Positions 1-7,662 are shown, counted from the stretch's first letter. The stretch is 19,842 nucleotides of DNA from Caldilinea sp. (GCA_026389955.1 JAPLGY010000196.1:1-19842); one strand, 5' to 3'. Numbers and translations: made by a program. Notes: generated by a model not told the origin, from the letters alone.

Positions 1-38
1 ATCCTTATCCCCCGACTGCCCCCAACTTGAAGTACACC

Positions 39-103
39 CTGCAGCAATTCACCTGCAGCAATCACATGCAGCAATCACCTGCAGCAATTCACCTGCAGCA
101 ATC
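39..103. repeat. 13-14 bp tandem repeat, about five copies
   Basis: Five head-to-tail copies of a CTGCAGCAATTCAC-like unit are visible, beginning near 39, 53, 66, 79 and 93. The units alternate between 13 and 14 bp, and the third starts ATGCAG instead of CTGCAG. Four copies contain the palindrome CTGCAG. There are no unique spacers, so this is not a CRISPR array. It lies about 30 bp upstream of the -35 box of the first promoter, so it could be an upstream regulator-binding array or simply a slippage product. No plausible gene covers it. Confidence 0.85.
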
Positions 104-134
104 TTCGTGAGGGTTGATTGCCTTGCTTGCATTT

Positions 135-169
135 TTGGACATTCGACTGGTTGTTTGTATACTGTATAC
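135..169 (+). promoter_or_regulatory. Sigma70-like promoter with GntR-type operator over the -10
   Basis: A -35 like TTGGAC (135-140) is followed after 17 nt by TATACT (158-163). The -10 sits inside the perfect 13-bp palindrome GTATACTGTATAC (157-169). The same 13-mer recurs over a -10 at 7576-7588. GTATAC-type cores are common in operators of FadR/FCD-type GntR regulators, and a GntR/FCD gene lies in the operon this promoter would drive (1297-2028). A bound repressor would block RNA polymerase directly. The promoter geometry and palindrome are seen in the sequence; the regulator assignment is inference. Confidence 0.7.
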
Positions 170-203
170 GAGAAAAATTTGTAATAGAGAGAGACAGCTT
201 GCG

Positions 204-1282
204 ATGGCCCTGCATTCCCGAAAAATTGTGCGCCTGAACGCCGAATTGCATCCGGTGACCCCACATGAGCAGGCCTGCTACGATCTCTATGGTTTGAACC
301 CAGAGCGGGTCGAAGCGCACAGTGTAGAGGAGATCATTCCCCACGTGGCCGATGCGGACGCTGTCTTTGCGGTTTCGGTCAAGCTGCCAACCCCGGCGAT
401 TCAAGCGATGGCTCGGTGCCAGGTCATCTCGCGCCTGGGCCCCGGGGTAGACAAAATCGACGTAGCCACAGCGACCGAGCAAGGCATTTTGGTCACCAAT
501 GTACCCCATTTTTGCGTCGAAGAGCAAGCCGACCATGCGATGGCGCTGTTGCTGGCGCTGGTGCGCAAACTGTCTCCGATGCAGCGCCATCTGGAGGCTG
601 GAACCTTCCGTCAGGCCCACGCGTTGATGAACACCCAGCAGCGCATGGCCGGGCGTGTGCTGGGATTGGTCGGTTTTGGGAATTCGGCGCTGGCGATGGC
701 CAGGCGTGCCCGCGGGTTTGGGATGCGCGTGCTGGCGACCCGGCGCAACCTGGACGCTGCCCGCGCTGCGGCTGCAGAGGTAGGTGTGGATCTGGTCGAT
801 CTGGAGAGCATACTTGCCGAAGCAGACTACATCTCGCTGCATCTGCCGCTGAGCCCGGAAACCTATCATCTTTTCGATGCTGCCGTCTTTGTCCGAATGA
901 AACCAGGTGCGCTGCTGATCAACACCTCGCGTGGGGCGCTGGTGGACGAAGAGGCTCTGGCAGAGGCGCTGCGCAGCGGCCACCTGGGCGGCGCCGGGCT
1001 CGATACGTTTGAGGGGATCGAGATCTTTTCCTCTGTACAGGCCCCCCGCGGCATCCTTTGGTCGGGATGGAGAATGTCGTGTTGACACCGCATGTGGCGG
1101 CCGGCTCGGTGCAAGCGATGCAGGAGGTTGCGCAAGGCGGCGTTGAAAATGTTGTTTCGGTCCTGTGTGGCCACTGGCCAGAAGCTGCCCATCGTGTCAA
1201 CCCGCAGGTCCGTCCCCGTCATCCCCTGTCCGAGCATGACCCGACGTTGTTTGCGCGTCTGGCCAGCTCCTTTTTTCAGTAG
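204..1282 (+). pseudogene. D-isomer-specific 2-hydroxyacid dehydrogenase, frameshifted
   Basis: The start is ATG 204, preceded by AGAGAGAGA. The frame runs to a stop at 1085, but homology-like sequence continues in the -1 frame from about 1048 to a stop at 1282. One extra C in the six-C run at 1042-1047 restores a protein of about 359 residues, close to the family norm. The restored protein shows the dinucleotide-binding motif GLVGFGNSA (about 154-162), R243 in NTSRGALVDEEAL, Glu270 or Glu273, and H297 in VLTPHVAAGS, which together match the Arg/Glu/His triad of NAD-dependent 2-hydroxyacid (3-phosphoglycerate dehydrogenase-like) dehydrogenases. Such enzymes interconvert 2-hydroxy and 2-oxo acids. 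An intact relative is encoded at 13864-14853. The shift may be a sequencing error, a real inactivation or, less likely, -1 slippage on CCC. It is the first gene of the operon, 14 nt before the GntR gene. Confidence 0.85.
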
Positions 1283-1296
1283 AGAGCACGATTGCA

Positions 1297-2028
1297 ATGC
1301 CATTGACAGAAGTTCAACCCGTAAAAACCCGTACTTTCAGCGAGGAAGTGGCCGAACGATTGCGGGAGGCGATCCGCAACGGCAGCCTTGGCGCAGGCAG
1401 CCGGCTGGTCGAGCAGGAAGTCGCCGAACAGCTTGGTGTCAGCCGCGTTCCTGTGCGCGAGGCCATCCAGATGCTGGTAGAAGAAGGGATGGTGCGCAAG
1501 GCGCCCCATCGCGGCGCCTATGTCTATCTGCCGACCGCCTACGAAATTGAAGAGATCTCTTCGCTGCGTGTGGTGCTCGAATGTTTTGTGGTCGAGCGTG
1601 TGATCCAAAACTGGAACCGCGAGCACGAGGAGCGGCTGCGCTCGATTGTGGCGGCGATGCGTGCGGGCATGCAGGGGGGGGACCCCCAACGCATCTACGA
1701 GCAAGATTACGCCTTTCACCATGCGCTCTGGGAGATTGCCCACCATTCGCTTCTGCTTGAAGTCGTCTCCGGCCTGCGCTCGCGGCTGAGCCGTTTTTTG
1801 TACGAAGCCAACAGTGCGCTCTCCCAGGAAGGGGCCAGCCGCCATGTGGATTCGCACGACGAATTTATCGATGTTTTGAAAAGCGGCGATGTAGTGACTG
1901 CGCAAAGGGAGATTGCCACTCACATTTTGTCGGCCAAGGAACGCATTCTGACACACTGCCAGCTGGCCCCTGTCCAGTCGCCGGCGCAAACCCCAACCGG
2001 CACTGCTGCGGCGGAGGTCGTGCGATGA
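1297..2028 (+). CDS. GntR family transcriptional regulator, FadR/FCD subfamily
   Basis: A 243-residue regulator. Residues about 13-78 form the winged helix-turn-helix (SEEVAERLREAI, then the recognition segment GVSRVPVREAIQMLVEEGMV, then a wing HRGAYV). Residues about 85-220 form an all-helical FCD effector domain. D137, H141, H187 and H209 occupy the positions expected for the FCD metal site, which in this family often binds carboxylate ligands such as sugar acids or short organic acids. The gene lies between the hydroxyacid dehydrogenase and the E1-alpha gene and is probably cotranscribed. It is the only regulator in the window, so it is the natural candidate for the GTATACTGTATAC sites at 157-169 and 7576-7588, giving autoregulation plus control of transport. 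The 101-nt gap after it shows no convincing promoter or terminator. Confidence 0.93.
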   Translation: MPLTEVQPVKTRTFSEEVAERLREAIRNGSLGAGSRLVEQEVAEQLGVSRVPVREAIQMLVEEGMVRKAPHRGAYVYLPTAYEIEEISSLRVVLECFVVERVIQNWNREHEERLRSIVAAMRAGMQGGDPQRIYEQDYAFHHALWEIAHHSLLLEVVSGLRSRLSRFLYEANSALSQEGASRHVDSHDEFIDVLKSGDVVTAQREIATHILSAKERILTHCQLAPVQSPAQTPTGTAAAEVVR

Positions 2029-2129
2029 CCCCTGTCGGTTTTTCAGGCGCTCTGGTGGGTGCTGCCTTGCCGGTCGACCTTTTTTGAGAATAACCGGGTG
2101 TATGCCCAAAGGATGGAGCTTGATTCTGT

Positions 2130-3149
2130 ATGTCTGCACAACAAACGACCGATCCTGCACCTGGCCAGATTGACCGATCAGCAGCGCTCGAATGTTATCG
2201 GGTGATGTTGACGATCCGGCGCACCGAAGAACAGTTGGCCCGTTCTCACCAACAAGGGCTGATCCACGGGGCCTGCCACACCTATGTGGGCCAAGAAGCG
2301 ATTGCGGCTGGGGTCTGTGCCCATCTGCGCCCGGACGATGCGGTCTTCAGCACGCACCGCGGGCATGGCCATGCCTTGGCCAAAGGGATGCCTCCCCACG
2401 AGTTGATCGCTGAGCTTTTTGGCCGGGCGACCGGCTGTTCGCGCGGGCGCGGGGGGAGCATGCATCTGTTTGCGCCGGAGATCGGCATGATGGGAACGAG
2501 TGGGATTGTCGGGCCCTGTATCTTGCAGGCGACGGGCGCCGGCTACTCTTTTCAGCTGCTCAAAACCGACCGGGTGGGGGTGGCTTTTTTCGGAGACGGC
2601 GCTGTGAACAACGGTGCCTTCCACGAAGGGCTCAATCTGGCTTCCATCTGTCGTCTCCCCGTGCTTTTTGTCTGCGAAAACAACCAGTATGCGACCGAGA
2701 TTTCCTTTGCCTATGCTGCCGGCAATCCCCAGGTGGGGATGCGGGGCAGCGCCTATGGGATGCCTGGGGTCACCTTGGATGGCAACGATGTGGTGGCGGT
2801 CTACCAGGCGGCCGGCGAGGCTGTCGCTCGTGCACGTGCGGGGGGAGGACCTACGCTGCTCGAGTGTCGCACCTACCGCACGCGTGCGCACGCCGAGGGC
2901 ATGCGCGATGTGGGATACCGCACCCAGGAGGAGGTCGACCGCTGGAAAGCCCAGGATCCGATCGCACGCTGTCGCTCGTATCTGCTCCAGAACCAGGCGG
3001 TTGCGGTGGAGACGTTGGAGCAGATCGAGGCGGATGTCCAGACAACGGTGACAGAGGCGGAACGCTTTGCGCGCAACAGCCCCTGGCCCGAGGCGGTGAC
3101 CGCCTGTCAGCATGTCTATTCCGAACCGGCACAGCCGGCCAGCCATTAG
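2130..3149 (+). CDS. Thiamine-dependent 2-oxoacid/acetoin dehydrogenase E1 component, alpha subunit
   Basis: A 339-residue E1-alpha. It carries the thiamine diphosphate-binding signature GDG (155-157) followed about 27 residues later by NN (184-185), the GHGHALAKG segment (78-86), and SRGRGGSMH (104-112). H254 in RTRAHAEGM occupies the loop His position of E1-alpha. The HAEGM...YRT sequence resembles the acetoin-dehydrogenase version (H-x-EG) more than the HGHSMSD version of pyruvate dehydrogenases. With E1-beta it would decarboxylate a 2-oxo acid, or cleave acetoin, and pass the acyl group to lipoyl-E2. GGAG (2115-2118) precedes the ATG by 11 nt. E1-beta starts 8 nt after the stop. The true substrate cannot be read from sequence; in this locus a 2-oxo acid from sugar-acid breakdown is possible. 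Confidence 0.93.
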   Translation: MSAQQTTDPAPGQIDRSAALECYRVMLTIRRTEEQLARSHQQGLIHGACHTYVGQEAIAAGVCAHLRPDDAVFSTHRGHGHALAKGMPPHELIAELFGRATGCSRGRGGSMHLFAPEIGMMGTSGIVGPCILQATGAGYSFQLLKTDRVGVAFFGDGAVNNGAFHEGLNLASICRLPVLFVCENNQYATEISFAYAAGNPQVGMRGSAYGMPGVTLDGNDVVAVYQAAGEAVARARAGGGPTLLECRTYRTRAHAEGMRDVGYRTQEEVDRWKAQDPIARCRSYLLQNQAVAVETLEQIEADVQTTVTEAERFARNSPWPEAVTACQHVYSEPAQPASH

Positions 3150-3157
3150 GAGCTCCA

Positions 3158-4135
3158 ATGCGAGAAATTACGTTGATCGAGGCGACCCGGGAAGCCTTGG
3201 CTGCGGCGATGGCACGCGACAAAACCATTTTTGTGGTCGGCGAGGGGATCGGCCCGCGCGGTGGGAATTTTAATACGACCACCGGCCTCTACGATCTCTA
3301 TGGGCCCGAACGTTTGCGCGACATGCCGATCAGCGAGCGTGGGTTTGTGGGGATGTGTGCCGGGGCTGCCATGACCGGCAGCCGGCCGATCGTCGATTTT
3401 ATGTTTGTCGATTTTATCCTGGATGCGATGGGCGAACTGATCAACCAGGCGGCCAAAATTCAGTATATGAGCAGCGGCCGTCTCAAGATGCCGCTGATTC
3501 TGCGCGGCTGCATCGGCATCGGCCATTCGGCGGCAACCCACCATTCCGGCAGTTATTTCCCTCATTTTGTCAACATCCCCGGCTTTCGGGTAGTGGTTCC
3601 TACCACCCCGTACGACGCCAAAGGGCTTTTTGCAACTGCTCTGGTGAGTGACGACCCGGTCATTTTTTTGGAACACAAGTCGATTCTCTTTCACAAAGGA
3701 GCTGTGCCGGAGGAAGAGTACACCATTCCCTTCGGCCAGGCCCGCGTGGCCCGTGTCGGGCAGCACTGCACGGTGGTGGCTGTGGGGGGGATGGTTGGAA
3801 AAACGTTGCAGGCGTGCGAGCGGCTGGCCCTGGCCGGCATCGAGGCAGAGGTCATCGACCCGCGCACCCTCAACCCGCTCGACATTCAGACTGTGCTGGC
3901 TTCCGTGCACAAGACAGGGCGCCTGTTGATCGTGGATGAGACCTTCCAGCCCTGCGGGATCGGGGCGGAGATCGCGGCGCAGGTGGTCGAGCAGGGCTTC
4001 GATGACCTCGACGCCCCGGTTTGTCGGCTCAACGGCGCCTACGCGCCGACTCCGTACAGCCCCACGCTGGAAGCCGCGGTCGTCCCGAATGTGGAGGAGA
4101 TTGTGCGTGCGGTTGAAACGTTGATGGCAGCGTAG
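3158..4135 (+). CDS. Thiamine-dependent 2-oxoacid/acetoin dehydrogenase E1 component, beta subunit
   Basis: A 325-residue transketolase-type E1-beta. I chose ATG 3158 because AGGAG (3148-3152) lies 5 nt upstream and the protein then starts MREITLIEATREAL, as E1-betas do; the open frame reaches further upstream but only overlaps E1-alpha. Landmarks are GEGIG (28-32), MPISE with E60 (the thiamine-activating Glu), the NQAAKIQYMSSG segment (96-107), and H129 in HHSG, matching the catalytic His. After about residue 143 comes the VVVPTTPYDAKGL segment, and then a C-terminal transketolase_C domain containing EVIDPRTLNPLD and GIGAEIAA. It forms the alpha2beta2 E1 with the gene upstream. The E2 gene starts 9 nt downstream. 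Confidence 0.95.
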   Translation: MREITLIEATREALAAAMARDKTIFVVGEGIGPRGGNFNTTTGLYDLYGPERLRDMPISERGFVGMCAGAAMTGSRPIVDFMFVDFILDAMGELINQAAKIQYMSSGRLKMPLILRGCIGIGHSAATHHSGSYFPHFVNIPGFRVVVPTTPYDAKGLFATALVSDDPVIFLEHKSILFHKGAVPEEEYTIPFGQARVARVGQHCTVVAVGGMVGKTLQACERLALAGIEAEVIDPRTLNPLDIQTVLASVHKTGRLLIVDETFQPCGIGAEIAAQVVEQGFDDLDAPVCRLNGAYAPTPYSPTLEAAVVPNVEEIVRAVETLMAA

Positions 4136-4144
4136 GGGGGGACC

Positions 4145-5494
4145 ATGGCCTACACGATTTTGATGCCCCGCCTGGGCTGGACGATGGAGGAAGGAATTTT
4201 TGGGAGCTGGCTCAAGGCGGACGGCGATCGCATTGTGCCGGGAGATCTGCTCTTTACGGTGGAAAGTGACAAGGCGACCCAGGAGGTCGAAACCTTCGAA
4301 TCGGGAATTTTGTGCATTCCCCCCGACGCGCCTGTTTCCGGCGACGTCGTTGCAGTCGGTGCACGGCTGGCCTATCTTCTTCAAGAGGGGGAATCCTTGC
4401 CTGTGTCGCCCGGCGCCTCGTCGCCAGCACAGCCGGTGCAGGCCCTCCCCGAGCGCCAGACAGAAGTTGCCCCTGCTGCGGGGCGTGGCCCTGCCATCAG
4501 CCCCCGTGCGCGTCGCGTGGCCGGCGAACTGAAGGTTGACTGGCAGGTGCTGCGGGGCTCTGGCAGCAGCGGACGGATCGTCGAGCGCGATGTGCGCGCT
4601 GCGTTCAGCCCCCCCTCTCCCTTGCGTGCAACCCCAGTCGCCCAGCGGGTGGCCCAGCAAGCCGGCCTCGATCTGGCTGCCATCCCCCCGACAGGCCCTG
4701 GTGCCCGTGTTCAACGCAGCGATGTGGAGGCTGCCCTTCGCAGCCAGCAGGCAGAGCAGCAGCCCCCCCAGCGCCCTGCAAGCGAGCTGGAGGCTGGGGC
4801 CGAACATGAAGCGATCCCGGTCTCGCGGGTGCGCCGTCTGATCGCCCAACGGATGCTTGGCAGCGCGCAGGAGACTGCGGCGGTCACCCTGACGACCGAG
4901 GCGGATGCGACGGCGTTTGTGCTTTTGCGCGACCAGCTGCGTGCGGCGTTGGCGCCGCGCGGCCGGCTGGTGCCCGCCTACAACGATCTCCTGATCAAGT
5001 TGGTGGCGGTCGCTCTCCAACAGCACCCTGTGTTGAACGCCACCTGGCAGGAGCAGACCATCCTGTTGTGGCGAGAGGTCCATATTGGGCTGGCGGTGGA
5101 TGCGCCTGACGGGTTGGTGGTGCCAGTGGTGCGCGATGCGCACAGCCGCAGCGTCGGCCAGATTGCCGCTGCCACCAGCGACCTCATTGCCCGGGCGCAG
5201 GCGCGACAGCTGCAAGGGGAAGAGCTCCAGGGGGGGACCTTCACTGTGACCAATCTGGGCATGTTTGGCATCGATGCGTTTACGCCGATCATCAACCTTC
5301 CCCAGTCTGCGATCCTGGGTGTTGGGCGAATTGCGGCACGGCCAGCGGTGGTAGACGACCAGATTGTTCCGCGCAAATTGATGGCGCTCAGCCTGACCTT
5401 CGACCATCGTGTGGCGGATGGTGCTGCTGCCGCGCGGTTTTTGCGCACGGTGCGCGAGTTCATCGAGCTTCCTGCGCTCTGGATGCTGGAATAA
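4145..5494 (+). CDS. Dihydrolipoamide acyltransferase (E2) of 2-oxoacid dehydrogenase complex, two subunit-binding domains
   Basis: A 449-residue E2. Residues 1-83 are a lipoyl domain with the lipoylation Lys K43 in ESDKAT. A Pro/Ala linker follows. Then there are two peripheral-subunit-binding-like domains in tandem: about 117-153 (SPRARRVAGELKVD...GSGSSGRIVERDV) and about 162-198 (TPVAQRVAQQAGLD...TGPGARVQRSDV). Most E2 proteins have one. The second lacks one Gly of the usual GTGPGGR loop. Residues about 225-449 are the acyltransferase core, ending with H421 and D425 in DHRVADG, so the active site is intact. It moves the acyl group from E1 to CoA. No E3 gene lies in the window, so lipoamide dehydrogenase must come from elsewhere. 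A G-run just before ATG 4145 serves as ribosome-binding site. Confidence 0.95.
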   Translation: MAYTILMPRLGWTMEEGIFGSWLKADGDRIVPGDLLFTVESDKATQEVETFESGILCIPPDAPVSGDVVAVGARLAYLLQEGESLPVSPGASSPAQPVQALPERQTEVAPAAGRGPAISPRARRVAGELKVDWQVLRGSGSSGRIVERDVRAAFSPPSPLRATPVAQRVAQQAGLDLAAIPPTGPGARVQRSDVEAALRSQQAEQQPPQRPASELEAGAEHEAIPVSRVRRLIAQRMLGSAQETAAVTLTTEADATAFVLLRDQLRAALAPRGRLVPAYNDLLIKLVAVALQQHPVLNATWQEQTILLWREVHIGLAVDAPDGLVVPVVRDAHSRSVGQIAAATSDLIARAQARQLQGEELQGGTFTVTNLGMFGIDAFTPIINLPQSAILGVGRIAARPAVVDDQIVPRKLMALSLTFDHRVADGAAAARFLRTVREFIELPALWMLE

Positions 5495-5507
5495 AAAGGA
5501 GGTTGCT

Positions 5508-6686
5508 ATGCCGATCCGCGACAACGAAGAGTGGATGCGGGCCGATGCGGCTTGCGCCGAGGCGGGGTGTGACGTGGTGTTGCTCTCGTCGCTGGCCGAT
5601 GTCACCTATCTCAGCGGCTTTGAAGTTCCCATCCCGCTCGGGGCCGGCGCCGAGTTCGCCTACGGGAGTCCGCTTGCAATCTGCACGGTTCGTGACGCGT
5701 ACGGCTGGTTGGTAGTCCCGGACGGGCTGTTGGGAGAGGCGCAGGCGCAATCGCGGCTGGATGCGCTGGTTCCTTTTGCGACCTTTGACCATCGCCAGCC
5801 TGTGGACTCGGCTGCTGCGTTTGTGGCTGTGCTTCGCGAGACTTTGCAGGCCGCCGGGGTGGGGGCCGGGCGCGCCAGGCTGGGGGTCCAGGCGCGCACC
5901 CTGCCCTTTGCTGCAGCCCGCCTGATCCAGGAGGCATTTCCGGCAGTAGAGCTGGTGGAGGTGACGCCCGCGTTGCTGTCGGCCCGAGCGGTCAAGACTG
6001 CGCGTGAAATCGCGCTGTTGACGCGCGCGTCTCAAATCGCCGACATCGGCCACAACACCCTGGCCAGGCTGGTACAGAACGCTGGGGTCGACGAATTTGC
6101 GATGTGGGCCGAAATCACGGCATGTATGTTTGAGGCGGCAGGCCATCCAGTGCCTGTGGTGGGGGAGCTGGTGACCGGGGAACGCACCCGCACCGTTCTG
6201 TATCCCAATGGGCCGCGCCGCCGCATCACGCAGCCCGGCGATGCAGCCTTGATGGACATCAGCCAGCGCATCGACGGGTATTGGTCAGACTGCACCAACA
6301 CCCATGTGATTGGCGGTGTGCTTCCCACCTCTGAACAGCGCCGTTATGCCTGGGCTGCGCAGGATGCCTGTGAGGCGGCCATGGCGGCCCTGCGTCCGGG
6401 GGCGCGCGCCAAAGATGCGTGGGCAGCCGCCGAGCGTGCCTTTCACGCCTACGGCCTGGAGCCAGCCCATTACGCCGGCCACCAGATCGGCGTCACGGTC
6501 AACGAGCTGCCGCGGCTGGTCGCCTACGATGAGACGCCGATCGAGGCGGGCATGGTTTTCAGTGTAGAGCCGGGGGTTTATCAGGGGCCGGAGGGCAATT
6601 TTGGTGCGCGTGCGGAAAAAATGGTGTTGGTAACCGCTGCGGGCCCCCAGATTCTTTCGCAGTTTGCGTGGGGGGTTCACCGATGA
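5508..6686 (+). CDS. M24 (Xaa-Pro aminopeptidase/creatinase-type) metallohydrolase
   Basis: A 392-residue pita-bread-fold hydrolase. ATG 5508 is chosen because AAGGAGG lies 5-6 nt upstream, 13 nt after the E2 stop. Residues 1-150 form the N-terminal creatinase-like domain and about 160-392 the catalytic domain. The five metal ligands of M24 peptidases can be placed: D250, D261 (DISQRIDGYWSDCTNT), H325 (AGHQIG), E354 (FSVEPGVY) and E370 (RAEKMVLVT). The second active-site His, usually in a VHExP motif, is N332 here (VNELP), so specificity or activity may differ from a true prolidase. Such proteins also hydrolyse non-peptide amides. Its place between the E2 gene and an SDR, with a 4-bp ATGA overlap to the latter, suggests a role on a small pathway metabolite rather than on peptides. 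No signal peptide is visible. Confidence 0.85.
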   Translation: MPIRDNEEWMRADAACAEAGCDVVLLSSLADVTYLSGFEVPIPLGAGAEFAYGSPLAICTVRDAYGWLVVPDGLLGEAQAQSRLDALVPFATFDHRQPVDSAAAFVAVLRETLQAAGVGAGRARLGVQARTLPFAAARLIQEAFPAVELVEVTPALLSARAVKTAREIALLTRASQIADIGHNTLARLVQNAGVDEFAMWAEITACMFEAAGHPVPVVGELVTGERTRTVLYPNGPRRRITQPGDAALMDISQRIDGYWSDCTNTHVIGGVLPTSEQRRYAWAAQDACEAAMAALRPGARAKDAWAAAERAFHAYGLEPAHYAGHQIGVTVNELPRLVAYDETPIEAGMVFSVEPGVYQGPEGNFGARAEKMVLVTAAGPQILSQFAWGVHR

Positions 6687-7507
6687 GCGCGTCTCTGTTT
6701 GACCTGCAGGGGACGGTTGCCCTGGTGACGGGCGCAGGGGCCAATGGGGGCATCGGCCATGCCATTGCGGTGGGGCTGGCTCAGCACGGTGCGGACATCT
6801 TTGTCGCCGATATTGATGCAGCGGGTGCAGCGGCGACGGTCGCTGAAATCCACCAGCTGGGCCGCAGGGCTGAGATGGCGGTCTGTGACATCAGCCGTAC
6901 AGAGCAGGTAGAGGCGCTGTTTGCGGCCGTGGATCGGGTGTTTGGGCGCATCGACATTCATGTGAACGTTCCCTATGCCTTTCCCAGCCGTGTCCATCCC
7001 GACGAACTGAGCCTGGAGGCGTGGCAGCAGACGCTGGCGGTCAGCCTGACCGGCTATTTTCTTTGTGCGCAGCAGGCGCTGCGGCGCATGCTGGTGCAGG
7101 GTGGGGGGGTGATCTTGAACATTGGGTCGATCGCCGGGGTTTCGGCGTTGGGGCGGGGCAACTTTCCCTACAGTGTGGCCAAGGCTGGGGTAGCTCAGCT
7201 GACCCGGGAATTGGCGGTCGAATATGCGGGCAAGGGCATTCGTGTCAATGCAATTTTGCCGGCTCAGGTGTTGACGCCGAGCTTTCAGAAGGCGCTGTTG
7301 GGGGACCCTCGTTTTGGGGAACGCCTGCGAGAGCGCCTGCTGGTGGGGATCCCGATCCACCGTCTTTTAGAGCCGCAGGATTTTGTGGGTCCTGCGGTTT
7401 TTCTCTGTTCGCAGGCAGCCGGTGCGGTGACCGGTGTATTGCTGCCTGTAGACGGTGGCAACCTGGCGTTGAACGCCGGGGGCAGCCACAGCTGGCCCGT
7501 CGATTGA
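6683..7507 (+). CDS. Short-chain dehydrogenase/reductase (SDR)
   Basis: A 274-residue classical-type SDR. ATG 6683 overlaps the M24 gene stop as ATGA and is preceded by a run of six G; an in-frame GTG at 6668 is less likely. The Rossmann motif is TGAGANGGIG (16-25), two residues longer than usual. The catalytic residues are S149, Y163 and K167 (YSVAK). The usual NNAG stretch is replaced by VNVPY (about 94-98), a deviation shared in kind with the SDR at 14902-15705, which also shares the LGRGNF.YS and DGGNLA segments. It should be an NAD(P)-dependent alcohol/ketone oxidoreductase, probably on a sugar-acid derivative. It is the last gene of the first operon; the 230-nt gap after it holds the second promoter. 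Confidence 0.92.
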   Translation: MSASLFDLQGTVALVTGAGANGGIGHAIAVGLAQHGADIFVADIDAAGAAATVAEIHQLGRRAEMAVCDISRTEQVEALFAAVDRVFGRIDIHVNVPYAFPSRVHPDELSLEAWQQTLAVSLTGYFLCAQQALRRMLVQGGGVILNIGSIAGVSALGRGNFPYSVAKAGVAQLTRELAVEYAGKGIRVNAILPAQVLTPSFQKALLGDPRFGERLRERLLVGIPIHRLLEPQDFVGPAVFLCSQAAGAVTGVLLPVDGGNLALNAGGSHSWPVD

Positions 7508-7555
7508 CAGCTCAAGAATCCGATGGCAGCTCTTGACAGGTGGGAAAAGAGCCTA

Positions 7556-7588
7556 TTGACAACCGGTAGGTTTTAGTATACTGTATAC
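7556..7588 (+). promoter_or_regulatory. Promoter with second GTATACTGTATAC operator, transport operon
   Basis: TTGACA (7556-7561) and TATACT (7577-7582) form a -35/-10 pair with a short 15-nt spacer. The -10 is embedded in the perfect palindrome GTATACTGTATAC (7576-7588), identical to the one at 157-169. Transcription from here would give a leader of about 150 nt before the solute-binding protein gene at 7738. Two further TTGACA hexamers at 7504 and 7533 have no matching -10. The repeated operator implies the same regulator controls both operons; the GntR protein at 1297-2028 is the likely one. Confidence 0.7.
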
Positions 7589-7611
7589 AATAACTCCACA
7601 GCAGCCTACAC

Positions 7612-7662
7612 ACTTCTGTCGTGTCAATACTTTTGTCGTGTCAATACTTCTGTCGTGCCAAT
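7612..7662. repeat. 17-bp tandem repeat, three copies, in the leader of the transport operon
   Basis: Three consecutive 17-bp units (ACTTCTGTCGTGTCAAT) lie at 7612-7628, 7629-7645 and 7646-7662, with one mismatch in the second and one in the third. They sit between the operator/promoter and the solute-binding protein start, so they would be transcribed in the 5' leader. They could be a binding array, a mRNA element or a recent slippage duplication. No open reading frame accounts for them. Confidence 0.88.

Noticed and set aside
39..103. CRISPR array
   Set aside because: Units are only 13-14 bp and directly adjacent, with no spacers and no cas genes.
2068..2091. Terminator or promoter between the GntR and E1-alpha genes
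   Set aside because: GGTCGACC followed by six T looks suggestive, but the palindrome has no loop and no good -35/-10 pair is present.
2864..3157. An upstream extension of E1-beta overlapping E1-alpha
   Set aside because: The extra 98 codons have no E1-beta similarity; ATG 3158 has a good ribosome-binding site and gives the normal N terminus.
3146..5605. An 819-codon open frame on the minus strand, antisense to E1-beta and E2
   Set aside because: Its translation is rich in Arg, His, Gln and Pro with no recognisable domain, while the plus strand encodes unmistakable E1-beta and E2. It is an effect of GC-rich codon use.
7512..7536. Terminator after the SDR at 6683-7507
   Set aside because: Only a 6-bp inverted repeat (TCAAGA/TCTTGA) and no T-tract; too weak to call.
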